A stretch of DNA of 64,000 bases from Lentzea flava (lineage in GTDB: Bacteria > Actinomycetota > Actinomycetes > Mycobacteriales > Pseudonocardiaceae). The notes below the pieces were generated by a model that saw only the letters and a program-made list of their open reading frames with translations, was not told the DNA's origin and did no database searches. A program made the position numbers and the translations under genes. The stretch is from assembly GCF_014648475.1 (NCBI RefSeq), contig NZ_BMRE01000001.1, positions 496,001 through 560,000 of the forward strand. Reading direction: 5' to 3'. Each line of letters begins with the position of its first letter. The stretch's first letter is position 1. Shown here piece after piece: positions 8,566-17,744 of the stretch.

Positions 8566-9852
8566 ATGACACGCCGTTTTCGTGAGCCCGGAAAACTCTG
8601 CGGAGCAGTGCTCCTGACCGCGCTTTCGGTCGCTGTGCCGGTGTCGGCGCACGCCGACACCGCGCCCCGGCAGAACGCCGTCATCACGTGGAATCTCCAC
8701 GCCGAGAACGCCGTCTTCGACGTCGCGCGGCAGTCCCCGACCGCGAGCGCACGCAGCTTCGCGATCGTGCAGGGCGCGGTGTACGACGCGGTCAACGCGA
8801 TCGCCGGCACCCCGTACGAGCCGTACCTGGTAGCGCCCCGCAGCCGGCCGGGCGACTCGACCGCGGCGGCCGTCGCCACGGCGGCCTACCGCACGCTCGA
8901 GTGGCTCTTCCCCGCTCAGGCCGACTCCCTGCGCGTGAAGTACGAGGAGTCGCTCGCCGCGATCCCCGACGGGCCGTCCGAACGGGGCGGCGTCGCCGTC
9001 GGCCAGGCCACGGCGACCGCCATGATCGAGGCCCGGCGCAACGACGGCGCGTTCTCCGACGCGACCTGGCCCGTCGGCACCGCCCCCGGCGAGTGGCGGC
9101 CGACCCCGCCGGGCTTTCTCCAGACCGGTGCCTGGTTCGCGACGCTGAAGCCGTTCGTCGTCGCGCCCGGCCCCTACCGCACGCCGGGGCCGCCCGCGCT
9201 GACCAGCGCCGCGTGGGCCCGCGACTTCAACGAGATCAAGTCGCTCGGCTCGGCCACGAGCACCACGCGCACACCGGACCAGACCGAGGCGGCGATCTGG
9301 TGGGACGACCCGCGCCTGGTGGAGTGGTCGATCAAACGCCAGCTCGCCACGACCCACCGGCTCAGCCTCCTGCAGACCGCCCGCATGTTCGCGATGGTGG
9401 ACGTGGCCGCCGCCGACTCGCTGATCGCCTGCTACCAGGAGAAGAAGCGCTGGCACTTCTGGCGGCCGGTGACAGCGGTGCCGCTCGCCGACACCGACGG
9501 CAACCCGGCCACCGTGGGCGATCCGGCGTGGGCCCCGCTGCGGACCACCGCGCCGTCACCGGAGTACCCGTCGGGGCACGCCTGCTTCACCGCCGCCACC
9601 ACGACGGCCCTGCGCGCGTTCCTCGGCCGCGACGACCTGTCCTTCAGCGCCCACAGCGCCGACTCCGGCACCACCCGCCACTACCGCAGCCTCTCGGTGG
9701 CCACCGCCGAACTCGACCAGGCCAGGGTCTGGGCCGGGGTCCACTACCGCTTCGCCGCCAAGGACGGTCATCGGCTCGGCGCCACCGTGGCGCGCGACGT
9801 CCTCGATCGCTCCTTCGGCCCCGGCAGGGCAGGTGAACAGGTCCCGTCGTGA
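8566..9852 (+). CDS. secreted vanadium haloperoxidase / PAP2-like protein
   Basis: The 428-residue product has a Sec-type signal peptide (hydrophobic core 11-28, AHA-D cleavage near 33). It carries the vanadate/phosphate pocket of the haloperoxidase-acid phosphatase superfamily: KKRWHFWRP, then PEYPSGHACF, then an RxxHY segment close to the end. Bacterial members act either as vanadium chloro- or bromoperoxidases or as phosphatases. The full-length 420-430-residue form with a long helical N-terminal half is typical of secreted actinomycete vanadium-dependent haloperoxidase-like proteins. The ATG at 8566 is chosen because the signal peptide starts there. The stop abuts the convergent gene without a gap. 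Activity is not proven by sequence. Confidence 0.85.
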   Translation: MTRRFREPGKLCGAVLLTALSVAVPVSAHADTAPRQNAVITWNLHAENAVFDVARQSPTASARSFAIVQGAVYDAVNAIAGTPYEPYLVAPRSRPGDSTAAAVATAAYRTLEWLFPAQADSLRVKYEESLAAIPDGPSERGGVAVGQATATAMIEARRNDGAFSDATWPVGTAPGEWRPTPPGFLQTGAWFATLKPFVVAPGPYRTPGPPALTSAAWARDFNEIKSLGSATSTTRTPDQTEAAIWWDDPRLVEWSIKRQLATTHRLSLLQTARMFAMVDVAAADSLIACYQEKKRWHFWRPVTAVPLADTDGNPATVGDPAWAPLRTTAPSPEYPSGHACFTAATTTALRAFLGRDDLSFSAHSADSGTTRHYRSLSVATAELDQARVWAGVHYRFAAKDGHRLGATVARDVLDRSFGPGRAGEQVPS

Positions 9853-10257
9853 TCACGGACGACCCACCAGTTCCCTGAGCCGCCGCGGAGCCGTCACCAG
9901 ATAGCTCTCCACGAGCAACTCCTCGACCTCACCCCAGTCGGTGTCGTCGTCGAGCACCAGGCCGACGACGTTCGCCGCCCACCGGGGCTTGAAGAACGGG
10001 TGCGGCGCGTTGCCCAGCGCCGCCAGCTCCTGGCCCGCCGACCGGAACGTCAGCACGCTGCCGTCCGGCATCCCGGCCGCTTCCGCGTAGGACGGCGGGC
10101 GTCCGGCCTCGATCTCCAGCACGTGCGCGAACGCCCGCTGGCCCACCCGCCAGCGGACGCCGCGCCAGGCTCGTTCCTCGATCACCTCCGGCAGCGCCGA
10201 GCACACCGCCCGCAGGCGCTCCACGACCTCGTCCGGAACCTCCGCGTAGTCGGCCAC
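9853..10257 (-). CDS. MmcQ/YjbR family protein
   Basis: This 134-residue protein belongs to the MmcQ/YjbR fold, small alpha/beta proteins with a double-wing DNA-binding-like shape. The segments VPDEVVERLRAVCSALPEV, then RAWRGVRWRVG, FKPRWAANVVGLVL and a final LVTAPRRLRELVG are the usual family landmarks. The longest frame reaches 10569, but GTG at 10257, preceded by GGGAGGGGGACC, gives the normal family length. It is transcribed divergently from the P-loop kinase-like gene, with about 55 bases between them. The biological role of the family is not established. Confidence 0.8.
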   Translation of the reverse strand: MADYAEVPDEVVERLRAVCSALPEVIEERAWRGVRWRVGQRAFAHVLEIEAGRPPSYAEAAGMPDGSVLTFRSAGQELAALGNAPHPFFKPRWAANVVGLVLDDDTDWGEVEELLVESYLVTAPRRLRELVGRP

Positions 10258-10312
10258 GGTCCCCCTCCCGATCAACGTCGAGCCATCACACCAGGATCTT
10301 CGTCCTGGCACG

Positions 10313-10801
10313 ATGGTGTTCGTGAAGCGCGTCGTGATCCTCGGCCGCGGCGGCGCGGGGAAGTCGACGCTCGCGACCGCGCTGGGCGCCGCGACCGGGC
10401 TCCCCGTCGTCGAGCTCGACCAGCACTTCTGGGGACCGGGCCTGCAGGCGACTCCGCCTGATCGCTGGGCCGTCGTGCAGGGTGAGCTGGCCGGTGCCGA
10501 CGAGTGGATCATGGACGGCGACCTGGGTCCACACGACGTGCTCGACGTCCGCCTGCGGAGGGCGGACACCGTCCTGCTGCTCGACTACTCGTTCCCGCGG
10601 TGCGCCTGGCGTGCGCTGCGCCGCTCACGGGAACAGCTCGACTTCTGGCTCTGGGTGTGGTCGTGGCGCCGTCGGCACCGCCGGCCTCTCATCGAGGCGA
10701 TCAGGACTCACGCGGCGGGCGCGGAACTGCACGTGCTGCGGAATCCACCTGCGACGGAACGTTTCCTGGCAAATGTGCGAGACGGCTTTTTCACCACCTG
10801 A
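10313..10801 (+). CDS. P-loop NTPase, adenylate-kinase-like (topology-modulation type)
   Basis: The 162-residue protein opens with a Walker A loop, LGRGGAGKSTLA (about residues 10-21). It continues with an ELDQHFWGPG segment, a WIMDGDLG motif and an arginine-rich lid, ending with HVLRNPPATERFL. This layout matches small nucleotide-kinase-like proteins annotated as AAA-type or DNA-topology-modulation FlaR-like proteins. They are thought to phosphorylate or bind a small substrate, but no substrate is known for this group. The start may be ATG 10313 or GTG 10322. The 190 bases after it hold only the promoter of the large repeat protein. Confidence 0.75.
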   Translation: MVFVKRVVILGRGGAGKSTLATALGAATGLPVVELDQHFWGPGLQATPPDRWAVVQGELAGADEWIMDGDLGPHDVLDVRLRRADTVLLLDYSFPRCAWRALRRSREQLDFWLWVWSWRRRHRRPLIEAIRTHAAGAELHVLRNPPATERFLANVRDGFFTT

Positions 10802-10991
10802 ACAGGCTTTCTCAAACGGCAAAGTCAGATCTTCCTGCCTCTGACGTTCGGCACCCTGTTGGGCGCGGAGGTCCCGGCCGGTTCGGGACCAAGGACCTCA
10901 ATTCCGCCGATCGGCCTCACCGCGGTAACGGTGCGTGTCCACGTTCCGACACGAGGACCGTATCTGCACTCGCTCCGGATCGGTGACAAAC

Positions 10992-13900
10992 ATGAAACAG
11001 AGGTCTCGTCGGGGACTAACAGCGCTGGTCGCCGGTTCCGCGATCCTGCTCAGCACACCCGCCTCGCTCGCCACGTCGTTCAGCAGCCCCGCGATCACGT
11101 TCAGTGGCGACGGCGTCACGTCGAACGGGGTCTTCCACGCCCGGTCGGGCAAGCAGATCAACCTGGTCGCGCACTTCGCCAGCACCGCGAAGTGCATCCA
11201 CATCTCGGGCTTCAAGAAGGAGACTCTCAACGGCGTCACCAGCTGGACGCAGCCGCTCACGACCCCGCCCGGCGCGGACGGCCTGCAGACCTTCACCGTG
11301 ATCATCGGCGAGAACTCCAACAACAACACCTGCACCACGAAACTCGACACCGTGACGGCCGCGTACGTGCTGGACAACACCGGCCCCTCGGTCGCGGCGT
11401 CGCTCAGCCCCGCCGCGAACGCCGCCGGCTGGAACAACGGCAACGTCACGGTGTCCTGGTCGGCGAACGACGGCACCGGCGTCGGCGGCGGCACGACGAG
11501 CTCCCCGACCACGATTTCCACTGACACCGCTGGTCAGACGGTCACGGGCCGCGCGTCCGACGCCCTGGGCAACATCGGGCCCGAGTCGTCGGTCGTCGTC
11601 AAGCGCGACAGCGTGAAGCCGTCGATCAGCGGCAGCCGCACGCCCGCGAACGCCCACGGCTGGAACAACGGCGACGTCACCGTCAGCTTCAGCTGTTCCG
11701 ACGCGTTGTCGCAGATCAAGAGCTGTGCCGACACGAAGACCGTCACCGGCGAGGGTGCGAACCAGTCGGTCGCCGGAACGGCCACGGACAACGCGGACAA
11801 CACGCAGAGCACGACCGTAGGCGGCATCAACATCGACAAGACGCCGCCGACCCTGACCGCGAGCACGAAGCTGCCCAACGGCAGCCCCTACGTGCCTGGC
11901 ACGTGGACGAACCAGAAGGTCACCGCGGCCTTCACCTGCGCCGACGCGTTGTCGCAGGTGGACTCGTGCGAGTCCGAAGTGGTCCTCAACGGCGAGGGCG
12001 CGGACCAGACGGCTCGCGGCTCGGGCAGGGACTTCGCGGGCAACACCGGCAACGGGTCCGTGACCAACATCGACATCGACAAGACTGCGCCGGTCACGAG
12101 CGCGACGGCACCGCAGACGGCGTGGAACAACACCGACGTCACGGTCGCGTTCGCCGCGAGCGACGCGCTGTCCGGTGTGCGCGAGACGCACTACAAGGTC
12201 AACGGCGGCGCGGCCCAGACCGGTGGTCAGCTGACGCTGAACGCCCAGGGCACCTACGCGGTCGAGTACTGGAGCACGGACAACGCGGGCAACACGGAGT
12301 CCGCGAAGACCGTCACCGTCAACATCGACAAGACGCCGCCGACGATCACCCACGCGCAGTCGCCCGCCGCGAACGCGAACGGCTGGAACAACGGTGCCGT
12401 CACGGTCACCTTCACCTGCGGCGACAGCGGTGGTTCCGGCGTCGCGAGCTGCGGTCCGGACCAGACCGTCGGCACCGAGGGCAAGGACCAGGCCGTCACC
12501 GGCACCGTGCGGGAGAACGCGGGCAACACCGCGTCCGACCCCGCCACGGTGAGCATCGACACCACCAAGCCCACCATCACGCCGCACGTCACCGGCACCG
12601 CGCAGGACGGGTGGTACAACCAGGACGTCTCGGTGTCCTACGAGTGCGGCGACGCACTGTCCGGTGTGGACACCTGCACCGGAACCCAGACGCTGGGCGA
12701 GGGTGCGAACCAGACGGCGACCGGCACCGCGACCGACGCGGCGGGCAACAACGCCACCGCGAGCATCACCGGCATCAACGTCGACAAGACCGCGCCCGCG
12801 CTCACCGGAACGCCGAGCGCGACCGGCTGGAGCCGCGAGGACGTCACCGTCACGTGGGTCTGCACCGACGGCGGTTCCGGTGTTCCCGGCTCCCCCTCCC
12901 CGAGCACGGTCACCGGTGAGGGCGCGAACCTGTCCGCGTCCGCCACGTGCACCGACAAGGCGGGCAACACCACCACGACGACGGTGTCCGGCATCAAGAT
13001 CGACCGCGCGGCGCCGAACACGGCCGCGAGCGTCGCACAGCCGTTCGCCGGCGGCTGGTACGCCGACAGCGTGGAGGTCACGCTGTCCGCCTCGGACGCC
13101 CTCTCCGGCGTCGGCCAGACGCAGTACCGCGTCGACAACGGCGCACCGCAGCAGTACACCGGCCCGTTCGGCTTCACCGCGACCGGCAAGCACGTGATCA
13201 CCTTCTGGAGCACCGACCAGGCGGGCAACTCCGAGAGCGCCGACGGCAACGCGCTGGCGCTGTGGGTCGACACCGCGGTTCCGACGATCGCCGGCAGCCG
13301 CACCCCGGCGAACGGCCACGGCTGGAACAACACCGACGTGATCGTCTCCTTCGCCTGTGCCGACAGCGAGTCCGGCGTGGCGAGCTGCAGCGACCCGGCC
13401 GTGGTCACGGCGGAGGGCGCGGGCCAGAGCGTCAGCGGCACCGCGGTCGACGGCGTCGGCAAGAGCGCGTCCACGACCGTCGGTGACATCAACATCGACC
13501 GGACCGCGCCCGTGCTCACCGGATCCTCGACGGCGGGCTGGCACAACGCGGACGTCACCGTGCACTGGACCGCGATCGACGGACTGTCCGGTGTGGACGA
13601 ATCGACGGTGCCGGCGGACAGCGTGATCACCGGCGAGGGCCGCAACCTCTCGTCGAACGCGGTCACGGTGAAGGACAAGGCGGGCAACGAGAGCACGCCC
13701 GCGGCCGCGACCGGAGTGATGATCGACCGCGCCGGGCCCGTGATCAGCGGCGGCCCGATCACCTCGCCGAACGCCGCGGGCTGGTACCGCGGCGAGGTCG
13801 TCGTCGACTTCGCCTGCGCCGACCCGAAGCTCGCCGACGCCTCCGACGGCTCCGGTGTCGCGTTCTGCCCCGGCAGCGCGGTGCTGAAGACCGACGGGGC

Positions 13901-15317
13901 CGGCCAGTCCGTCACGAGCGGCGACGCGACCGACGTCGCGGGCAACACCACCAAGGGCAAGACCGTCGGCGGCATCAACATCGACGGCACCGCCCCGAGC
14001 ACCACCAGCAACAACCAGTGCACCAAGACGAACGGCTGGTGCACCGGCTCCACGGCGAACGTGGTGCTTTCCGCGACGGACGCGCTGTCCGGCGTGCAGG
14101 AGCTGCACTACCGCATCGACGGTGGCGCCGAGCAGGTGGCCGCGGGCGCGAGCAAGACCGTCGCGGTCCCGCTCGACGGCAGCGGCGCGGGCACGGTGAC
14201 GTACTGGGCGGTGGACAAGGCGGGCAACGCCGAAACCCCGAACGCGGTGTCGTTGAAGTGGGACAACATCGCCCCGGCCGTCACCCACAGCACCTCGCCG
14301 CCGCCCAACGCCGACGACTGGAACAACAGCGACGTCACCGTGCACTTCACCGCCAAGGACGACGACGCCGGTTCCGGTCTGGACGCCGGATCGGTCACGC
14401 CGGACGTCGTGGTCAGCACCGACACCGCCGGCCAGATCGTCGTCGGCTCGGCGAAGGACGTGGCGGGCAACGTCGGCACCGACTCGGTGACGATCAAGCT
14501 CGACAAGACCAGGCCGAGCATCACCGCCGAGATCGTCGGTGGCGCCAAGCCGTGGTTCACCGCGCCGGTCAAGGTGCACTTCACCTGTGCCGACACGGGA
14601 TCCGGCATCCCGGCGACCGCCTGCCCCGACGACGTCGTGGTGAGCACGAACGGTGCGGGCCAGTCGGTCACCGGCACGGTCACCGACCGGGCAGGCAACA
14701 GCCAGAGCGCGACCGTCGGCGGCATCAACATCGACACCGTCGCTCCGGTCTTCGAGTCGGTCAGCGTGACCGACGGCGCGATCTACCGCTTCACCGCACC
14801 GGCTCCGGCGTGCACCGCCACCGACGCGGTGTCCGGTGTGGACAGTTGCGTCGTCGTCGTGACGGCACAGGCGGATCCGGGCTCGTGGGCGTTCACCGCG
14901 ACCGCGAAGGACAAGGCTGGCAACACCAGCACGCGGTCCGGCCGGTACCAGGTGCAGCTGTACGAGTTCGGCGGCTTCCTGCAGCCGATCAACGCCAGCG
15001 GCCCGACGAGCGTGTTCAAGACGGGCAGCACGGTGCCGGTCAAGTTCCAGCTGCGTGACGCCACCGGTGCGCTGGTGCAGTCGCGGACCGCGCCGCAGTG
15101 GGTCGTGCCCGTCCGGGGCGGTCTGCTGACCTCCTCGGTCAACGAGACGGTCTCGACCGACTCGGCGACGACCGACGGCGCGTTCCGCTGGGACGCCACC
15201 GCACAGCAGTACATCTACAACTGGCAGACCAAGGGCCTGACCGCCGGGTACGCCTACCGGATCGGCGCCAAGCTCGACGACGGCCAGATCGTCCACGTCA
15301 CGGTGGGCCTGAAGTAA
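10992..15317 (+). CDS. large secreted repeat protein with PxKF C-terminal domain
   Basis: This 1441-residue exported protein begins with a signal peptide (positively charged MKQRSRRG, hydrophobic core to about residue 27). After a 120-residue N-terminal domain it carries about fifteen tandem Ig-like or cadherin-like repeats of 75-95 residues. Each opens with a variant of NIDKTAPxxT, then GWNNxDVTVxF, and closes near DxAGN. Many repeats hold a pair of cysteines. The end is a PxKF domain, with PVKF at residues 1349-1352. No LPXTG or C-terminal membrane anchor is visible, so it is probably released or loosely bound to the wall. Adhesion or glycan binding is likely but unproven. A strong hairpin follows the stop. 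Confidence 0.88.
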   Translation: MKQRSRRGLTALVAGSAILLSTPASLATSFSSPAITFSGDGVTSNGVFHARSGKQINLVAHFASTAKCIHISGFKKETLNGVTSWTQPLTTPPGADGLQTFTVIIGENSNNNTCTTKLDTVTAAYVLDNTGPSVAASLSPAANAAGWNNGNVTVSWSANDGTGVGGGTTSSPTTISTDTAGQTVTGRASDALGNIGPESSVVVKRDSVKPSISGSRTPANAHGWNNGDVTVSFSCSDALSQIKSCADTKTVTGEGANQSVAGTATDNADNTQSTTVGGINIDKTPPTLTASTKLPNGSPYVPGTWTNQKVTAAFTCADALSQVDSCESEVVLNGEGADQTARGSGRDFAGNTGNGSVTNIDIDKTAPVTSATAPQTAWNNTDVTVAFAASDALSGVRETHYKVNGGAAQTGGQLTLNAQGTYAVEYWSTDNAGNTESAKTVTVNIDKTPPTITHAQSPAANANGWNNGAVTVTFTCGDSGGSGVASCGPDQTVGTEGKDQAVTGTVRENAGNTASDPATVSIDTTKPTITPHVTGTAQDGWYNQDVSVSYECGDALSGVDTCTGTQTLGEGANQTATGTATDAAGNNATASITGINVDKTAPALTGTPSATGWSREDVTVTWVCTDGGSGVPGSPSPSTVTGEGANLSASATCTDKAGNTTTTTVSGIKIDRAAPNTAASVAQPFAGGWYADSVEVTLSASDALSGVGQTQYRVDNGAPQQYTGPFGFTATGKHVITFWSTDQAGNSESADGNALALWVDTAVPTIAGSRTPANGHGWNNTDVIVSFACADSESGVASCSDPAVVTAEGAGQSVSGTAVDGVGKSASTTVGDINIDRTAPVLTGSSTAGWHNADVTVHWTAIDGLSGVDESTVPADSVITGEGRNLSSNAVTVKDKAGNESTPAAATGVMIDRAGPVISGGPITSPNAAGWYRGEVVVDFACADPKLADASDGSGVAFCPGSAVLKTDGAGQSVTSGDATDVAGNTTKGKTVGGINIDGTAPSTTSNNQCTKTNGWCTGSTANVVLSATDALSGVQELHYRIDGGAEQVAAGASKTVAVPLDGSGAGTVTYWAVDKAGNAETPNAVSLKWDNIAPAVTHSTSPPPNADDWNNSDVTVHFTAKDDDAGSGLDAGSVTPDVVVSTDTAGQIVVGSAKDVAGNVGTDSVTIKLDKTRPSITAEIVGGAKPWFTAPVKVHFTCADTGSGIPATACPDDVVVSTNGAGQSVTGTVTDRAGNSQSATVGGINIDTVAPVFESVSVTDGAIYRFTAPAPACTATDAVSGVDSCVVVVTAQADPGSWAFTATAKDKAGNTSTRSGRYQVQLYEFGGFLQPINASGPTSVFKTGSTVPVKFQLRDATGALVQSRTAPQWVVPVRGGLLTSSVNETVSTDSATTDGAFRWDATAQQYIYNWQTKGLTAGYAYRIGAKLDDGQIVHVTVGLK
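11361..14960 (+). repeat. about fifteen degenerate in-frame Ig-like coding repeats
   Basis: The conserved opening ((N)IDxTxP) recurs about every 230-290 bases through this part of the gene. Copies are diverged rather than identical, so expansion is old; some copies lack the cysteine pair (for example those starting near 12080 and 13020). The unit follows a (D/N)(K/R/T)(T/A)xP - GWxNxDV - (T/S)F(T/A)C - GxxxSV - A(G)N pattern. Confidence 0.85.
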
Positions 15318-15326
15318 ATCCCCGTT

Positions 15327-15360
15327 GACCGGGTGCCGGCGACCGCGCCGGCACCCGGTC
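15327..15360. terminator. bidirectional hairpin terminator
   Basis: A perfect 14-base stem (15327-15340 with 15347-15360) around a six-base loop lies between the convergent repeat-protein gene and dehydrogenase gene. It overlaps the first bases of the dehydrogenase stop. There is no T-run, as is common for GC-rich actinomycete terminators. Confidence 0.8.
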
Positions 15361-16366
15361 AGCTCATCGTGATGACGACCTTCCCGAACGGCTGCTTCTC
15401 CTCGTAGTACCGGAACGCCGTCACGGCGTCCTCGAACGTGAACTCCCGGTCCAGGACCGGACGCAGGCCACCGGCCTCGATCGCGCGGTTCATCGCCAGG
15501 AACTGGGCCTGACTGCCGACGGCGATCGCCCGCACGCTCGCACCGGAGCCGAACAACACCCTCGGGTCGAGCGGCGGCACGTCACCGCCGACGAACCCCA
15601 CGAGCGCCACCTCCCCGGCCACCGCCACCGCCCGCAGCGACTTCGGCAGGTCGCCCACCACGTCGACCACGCGGTCCGCACCGCGGCCACCGGTGAGCTC
15701 CCGCACGTGAGCTGGCCAGTCCGGTGTCGCGCGGTGGTTCAGCACCTCGTGAACTCCCAGCGCTTTCAGCCGTCGTGCCTTGTCCTCACCGCTCGTCGTG
15801 GCGATCACCTCGGCGCCGAGCAGCCCGGCGAACTGCGCCGCGAACAGCGACACCCCGCCGGTGCCCAATGTGACGACCGTGTCGCCCGCGCGCACGCCGG
15901 ACAACGCGTTCCACGCCGTCACCCCGGCGCACGGAAGCGTTGCGGCCTCGGCGAAAGACAGGTGTCGCGGCACGGGAACCAGCGCGGATTCCGGCAGCAC
16001 CACCAGCTCCGCGAGCATCCCGTCGAGCGATCCGCCGAGCTGGGCCAGGTGCTCGGGCCCGAACGGACCGTCCACCCAGCTGGGGAAGAGCCCGGCGGTC
16101 ACCCGGTCGCCGACGCGCGTCCGCTCGACGCCCGGTCCCACCGCCACCACCTCACCTGCACCGTCCGACACCGGCACCAGGTCCTCCTTGACCGGCAGCA
16201 CGTACTCCCCGCGCAGCACCAGGAGCTCACGGAAGCTGAGCGACACCGCCCGCACCGCCATCAGCACCTCACCGCGTCCCGGCACCGGCACCGGGTCCTC
16301 GCGCAGCGTCATCCCGTCGATCCCCGCACCGCTGGTCGCCCGCCAGCTCCGCGTCTTCTCCGTCAT
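15359..16366 (-). CDS. MDR-family NAD(P)H-dependent oxidoreductase (quinone reductase/alcohol dehydrogenase-like)
   Basis: The 335-residue protein belongs to the medium-chain dehydrogenase/reductase superfamily. It has a GroES-like N-terminal domain (residues 20-125) with GDRVTAGLFPSW, and a Rossmann domain with TLGTGGVSLFAAQFA at about 165-180, followed by a C-terminal FGKVVITM. The cysteine/histidine ligands of zinc alcohol dehydrogenases are not evident, so a zinc-independent quinone or enone reductase is favoured. It lies divergent from an XRE/MmyB-type regulator with only 76 bases between them, an arrangement common in actinomycetes in which the regulator controls the oxidoreductase. Confidence 0.86.
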   Translation of the reverse strand: MTEKTRSWRATSGAGIDGMTLREDPVPVPGRGEVLMAVRAVSLSFRELLVLRGEYVLPVKEDLVPVSDGAGEVVAVGPGVERTRVGDRVTAGLFPSWVDGPFGPEHLAQLGGSLDGMLAELVVLPESALVPVPRHLSFAEAATLPCAGVTAWNALSGVRAGDTVVTLGTGGVSLFAAQFAGLLGAEVIATTSGEDKARRLKALGVHEVLNHRATPDWPAHVRELTGGRGADRVVDVVGDLPKSLRAVAVAGEVALVGFVGGDVPPLDPRVLFGSGASVRAIAVGSQAQFLAMNRAIEAGGLRPVLDREFTFEDAVTAFRYYEEKQPFGKVVITMS

Positions 16367-16400
16367 GAGCCGATCTTGTGATCCGCGGTGAACCTGAACA

Positions 16401-16416
16401 ATTCCCTGCGAGGAAT
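16401..16416. promoter_or_regulatory. inverted repeat ATTCC-N6-GGAAT, possible XRE operator
   Basis: ATTCC (16401-16405) and GGAAT (16412-16416) form a perfect inverted repeat in the 76-base divergent spacer between the MDR oxidoreductase and the XRE regulator. This is the place expected for the regulator's own binding site. Confidence 0.5.
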
Positions 16417-16442
16417 GACCCGTGACCGGCTAGAAAGACCAC

Positions 16443-17255
16443 GTGCCGATCGAGAACGCCCTGGGAGGCGAGCTGCGCCGGTGGCGAGACACGCGCCGCC
16501 TCAGCCAGCTGGAACTGGCCACGCGGGCGGGCACCACGCAACGGCATCTGAGCTTCGTCGAGACCGGCCGCTCACTGCCCGGCCGGCCGCTCGTGCTGCG
16601 CCTCGCCGAGTCGCTGGACCTGTCGTTGCGCGAACGCAACGCGCTGCTGGTCGCGGCGGGCTACGCGCCCGCGTTCAGCGAGACGAACCTCGACGACCCG
16701 CGGATGCGGCCGGTGCGGGAGGCGCTGCACCAGGTGCTCGCCGGGCACCTGCCCTACCCGGCGCTCGTCGCGGGCCCGCGTGGGCAGGTCGTCGCCGCCA
16801 ACGACGCGATCGACGTGCTCACCGAGGGCGCCGCACCACAACTGCTGGCGGGCGAGGTGAACGTCTGGCGGCTGGCCCTGCACCCGGACGGCATGGCCGC
16901 CCGCGTGCGGAACCTCGACGTCTGGGGCAGGCACGTGATCGAAGGCCTGCGCGCCAGGGCGGCCCGCCATCCCGATCCTCAGCTCAGCGAGCTGATCACC
17001 GAACTGTCCGGGTACCTGCCGGACGCGCCGCCGCCCGGCGACGACTACCTGGGCTTCGCCGTTCCGCTGCGGCTGCGCACGGCGGACGGCACCCTGCAGC
17101 TGCTCACGACGCTGACGTCGTTCGCCACCGCCGTCGACGTGACACTGGCCGAGCTGCACCTGGAGGCCTGGCTCCCGGCGGACGCGGCCAGCGCCGACAT
17201 CCTCACGCGTAGGGATTGCGCCCGGAAAGCCCACCCACCTTGCACGGACCGTTGA
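16443..17255 (+). CDS. XRE-family regulator with MmyB-like ligand-binding domain
   Basis: This 270-residue transcription factor has an N-terminal helix-turn-helix at about residues 9-62 (LRRWRDTRRLSQLELATRAG, then RHLSFVETGRS). From about 105 it has an MmyB-like PAS-type domain that binds fatty-acid-like ligands in characterised relatives. The start is a GTG. The divergent MDR oxidoreductase is its most likely target. The last 18 codons overlap the convergent secreted-protein gene by 53 bases. The family usually ends soon after the [13 protein letters not shown] segment seen here, so the tail beyond it is probably extra sequence. Confidence 0.87.
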   Translation: MPIENALGGELRRWRDTRRLSQLELATRAGTTQRHLSFVETGRSLPGRPLVLRLAESLDLSLRERNALLVAAGYAPAFSETNLDDPRMRPVREALHQVLAGHLPYPALVAGPRGQVVAANDAIDVLTEGAAPQLLAGEVNVWRLALHPDGMAARVRNLDVWGRHVIEGLRARAARHPDPQLSELITELSGYLPDAPPPGDDYLGFAVPLRLRTADGTLQLLTTLTSFATAVDVTLAELHLEAWLPADAASADILTRRDCARKAHPPCTDR

Positions 17256-17658
17256 ACGCGTCCCGGCACACCACGACGCCCAGGTAGGTGATCGAGTCGC
17301 CGCTGATCGACCACTTCAGGTCGTTGTAGGTCGTGTAGTCCTCCTTGTCGCAGCCGGAGTGGTCGTATCGGCGCGTCGGCGTGCTGTCCGGGTGCAGAGA
17401 TCCGTTGTAGAACAGGAAGTACGCGTAGACCGGCTTGGCGTCACAACCCCAGTCCGACACGATCAGGTCGATGTTCGACGCCGAGCTCCGCCCGGTCCAG
17501 TCGAACGTCGCACCGGCGTACCCGTAGTCCTGCGCCGAGTAGATGAACTCCTGCGCGGCGGCACCGGCCGGCGGCGCGGTCAGGAGGGTGGCCGACAGTG
17601 CCACCGCGGCGGCGGCCGCGATCTTGCTGAAGCTTCTCGAACCCATGGCGGCATCCAA
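17203..17658 (-). CDS. small secreted protein of unknown function
   Basis: The 151-residue protein has a clear signal peptide: SRSFSK, an alanine/leucine core and APPAGAAA before cleavage near residue 35. The mature part, about 115 residues, holds four cysteines (likely two disulfides), is rich in Tyr, Asp and Trp, and has a predicted beta character. No family was recognised. The start at 17658 (GAGG four bases upstream) or the ATG at 17646 would both keep the signal peptide. It converges on the XRE gene with a 53-base overlap and is divergent from the Clp-type gene. Confidence 0.72.
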   Translation of the reverse strand: MDAAMGSRSFSKIAAAAAVALSATLLTAPPAGAAAQEFIYSAQDYGYAGATFDWTGRSSASNIDLIVSDWGCDAKPVYAYFLFYNGSLHPDSTPTRRYDHSGCDKEDYTTYNDLKWSISGDSITYLGVVVCRDAFNGPCKVGGLSGRNPYA

Positions 17659-17744
17659 CCTCGGCCAGAGCGCCGGAAGAAGCTTTTGCGTCTCCGTGCA
17701 ACACCTCTGACCTGTGCTCCCGGCCGACGAGGCGGAGTATTGAG

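Noticed and set aside
11016..15296. A 1426-residue open frame on the minus strand opposite the large repeat protein
   Set aside because: Its composition is the arginine/valine/aspartate-rich pattern of a GC-rich antisense frame, and the opposite strand has a signal peptide, ordered repeats and a PxKF domain.
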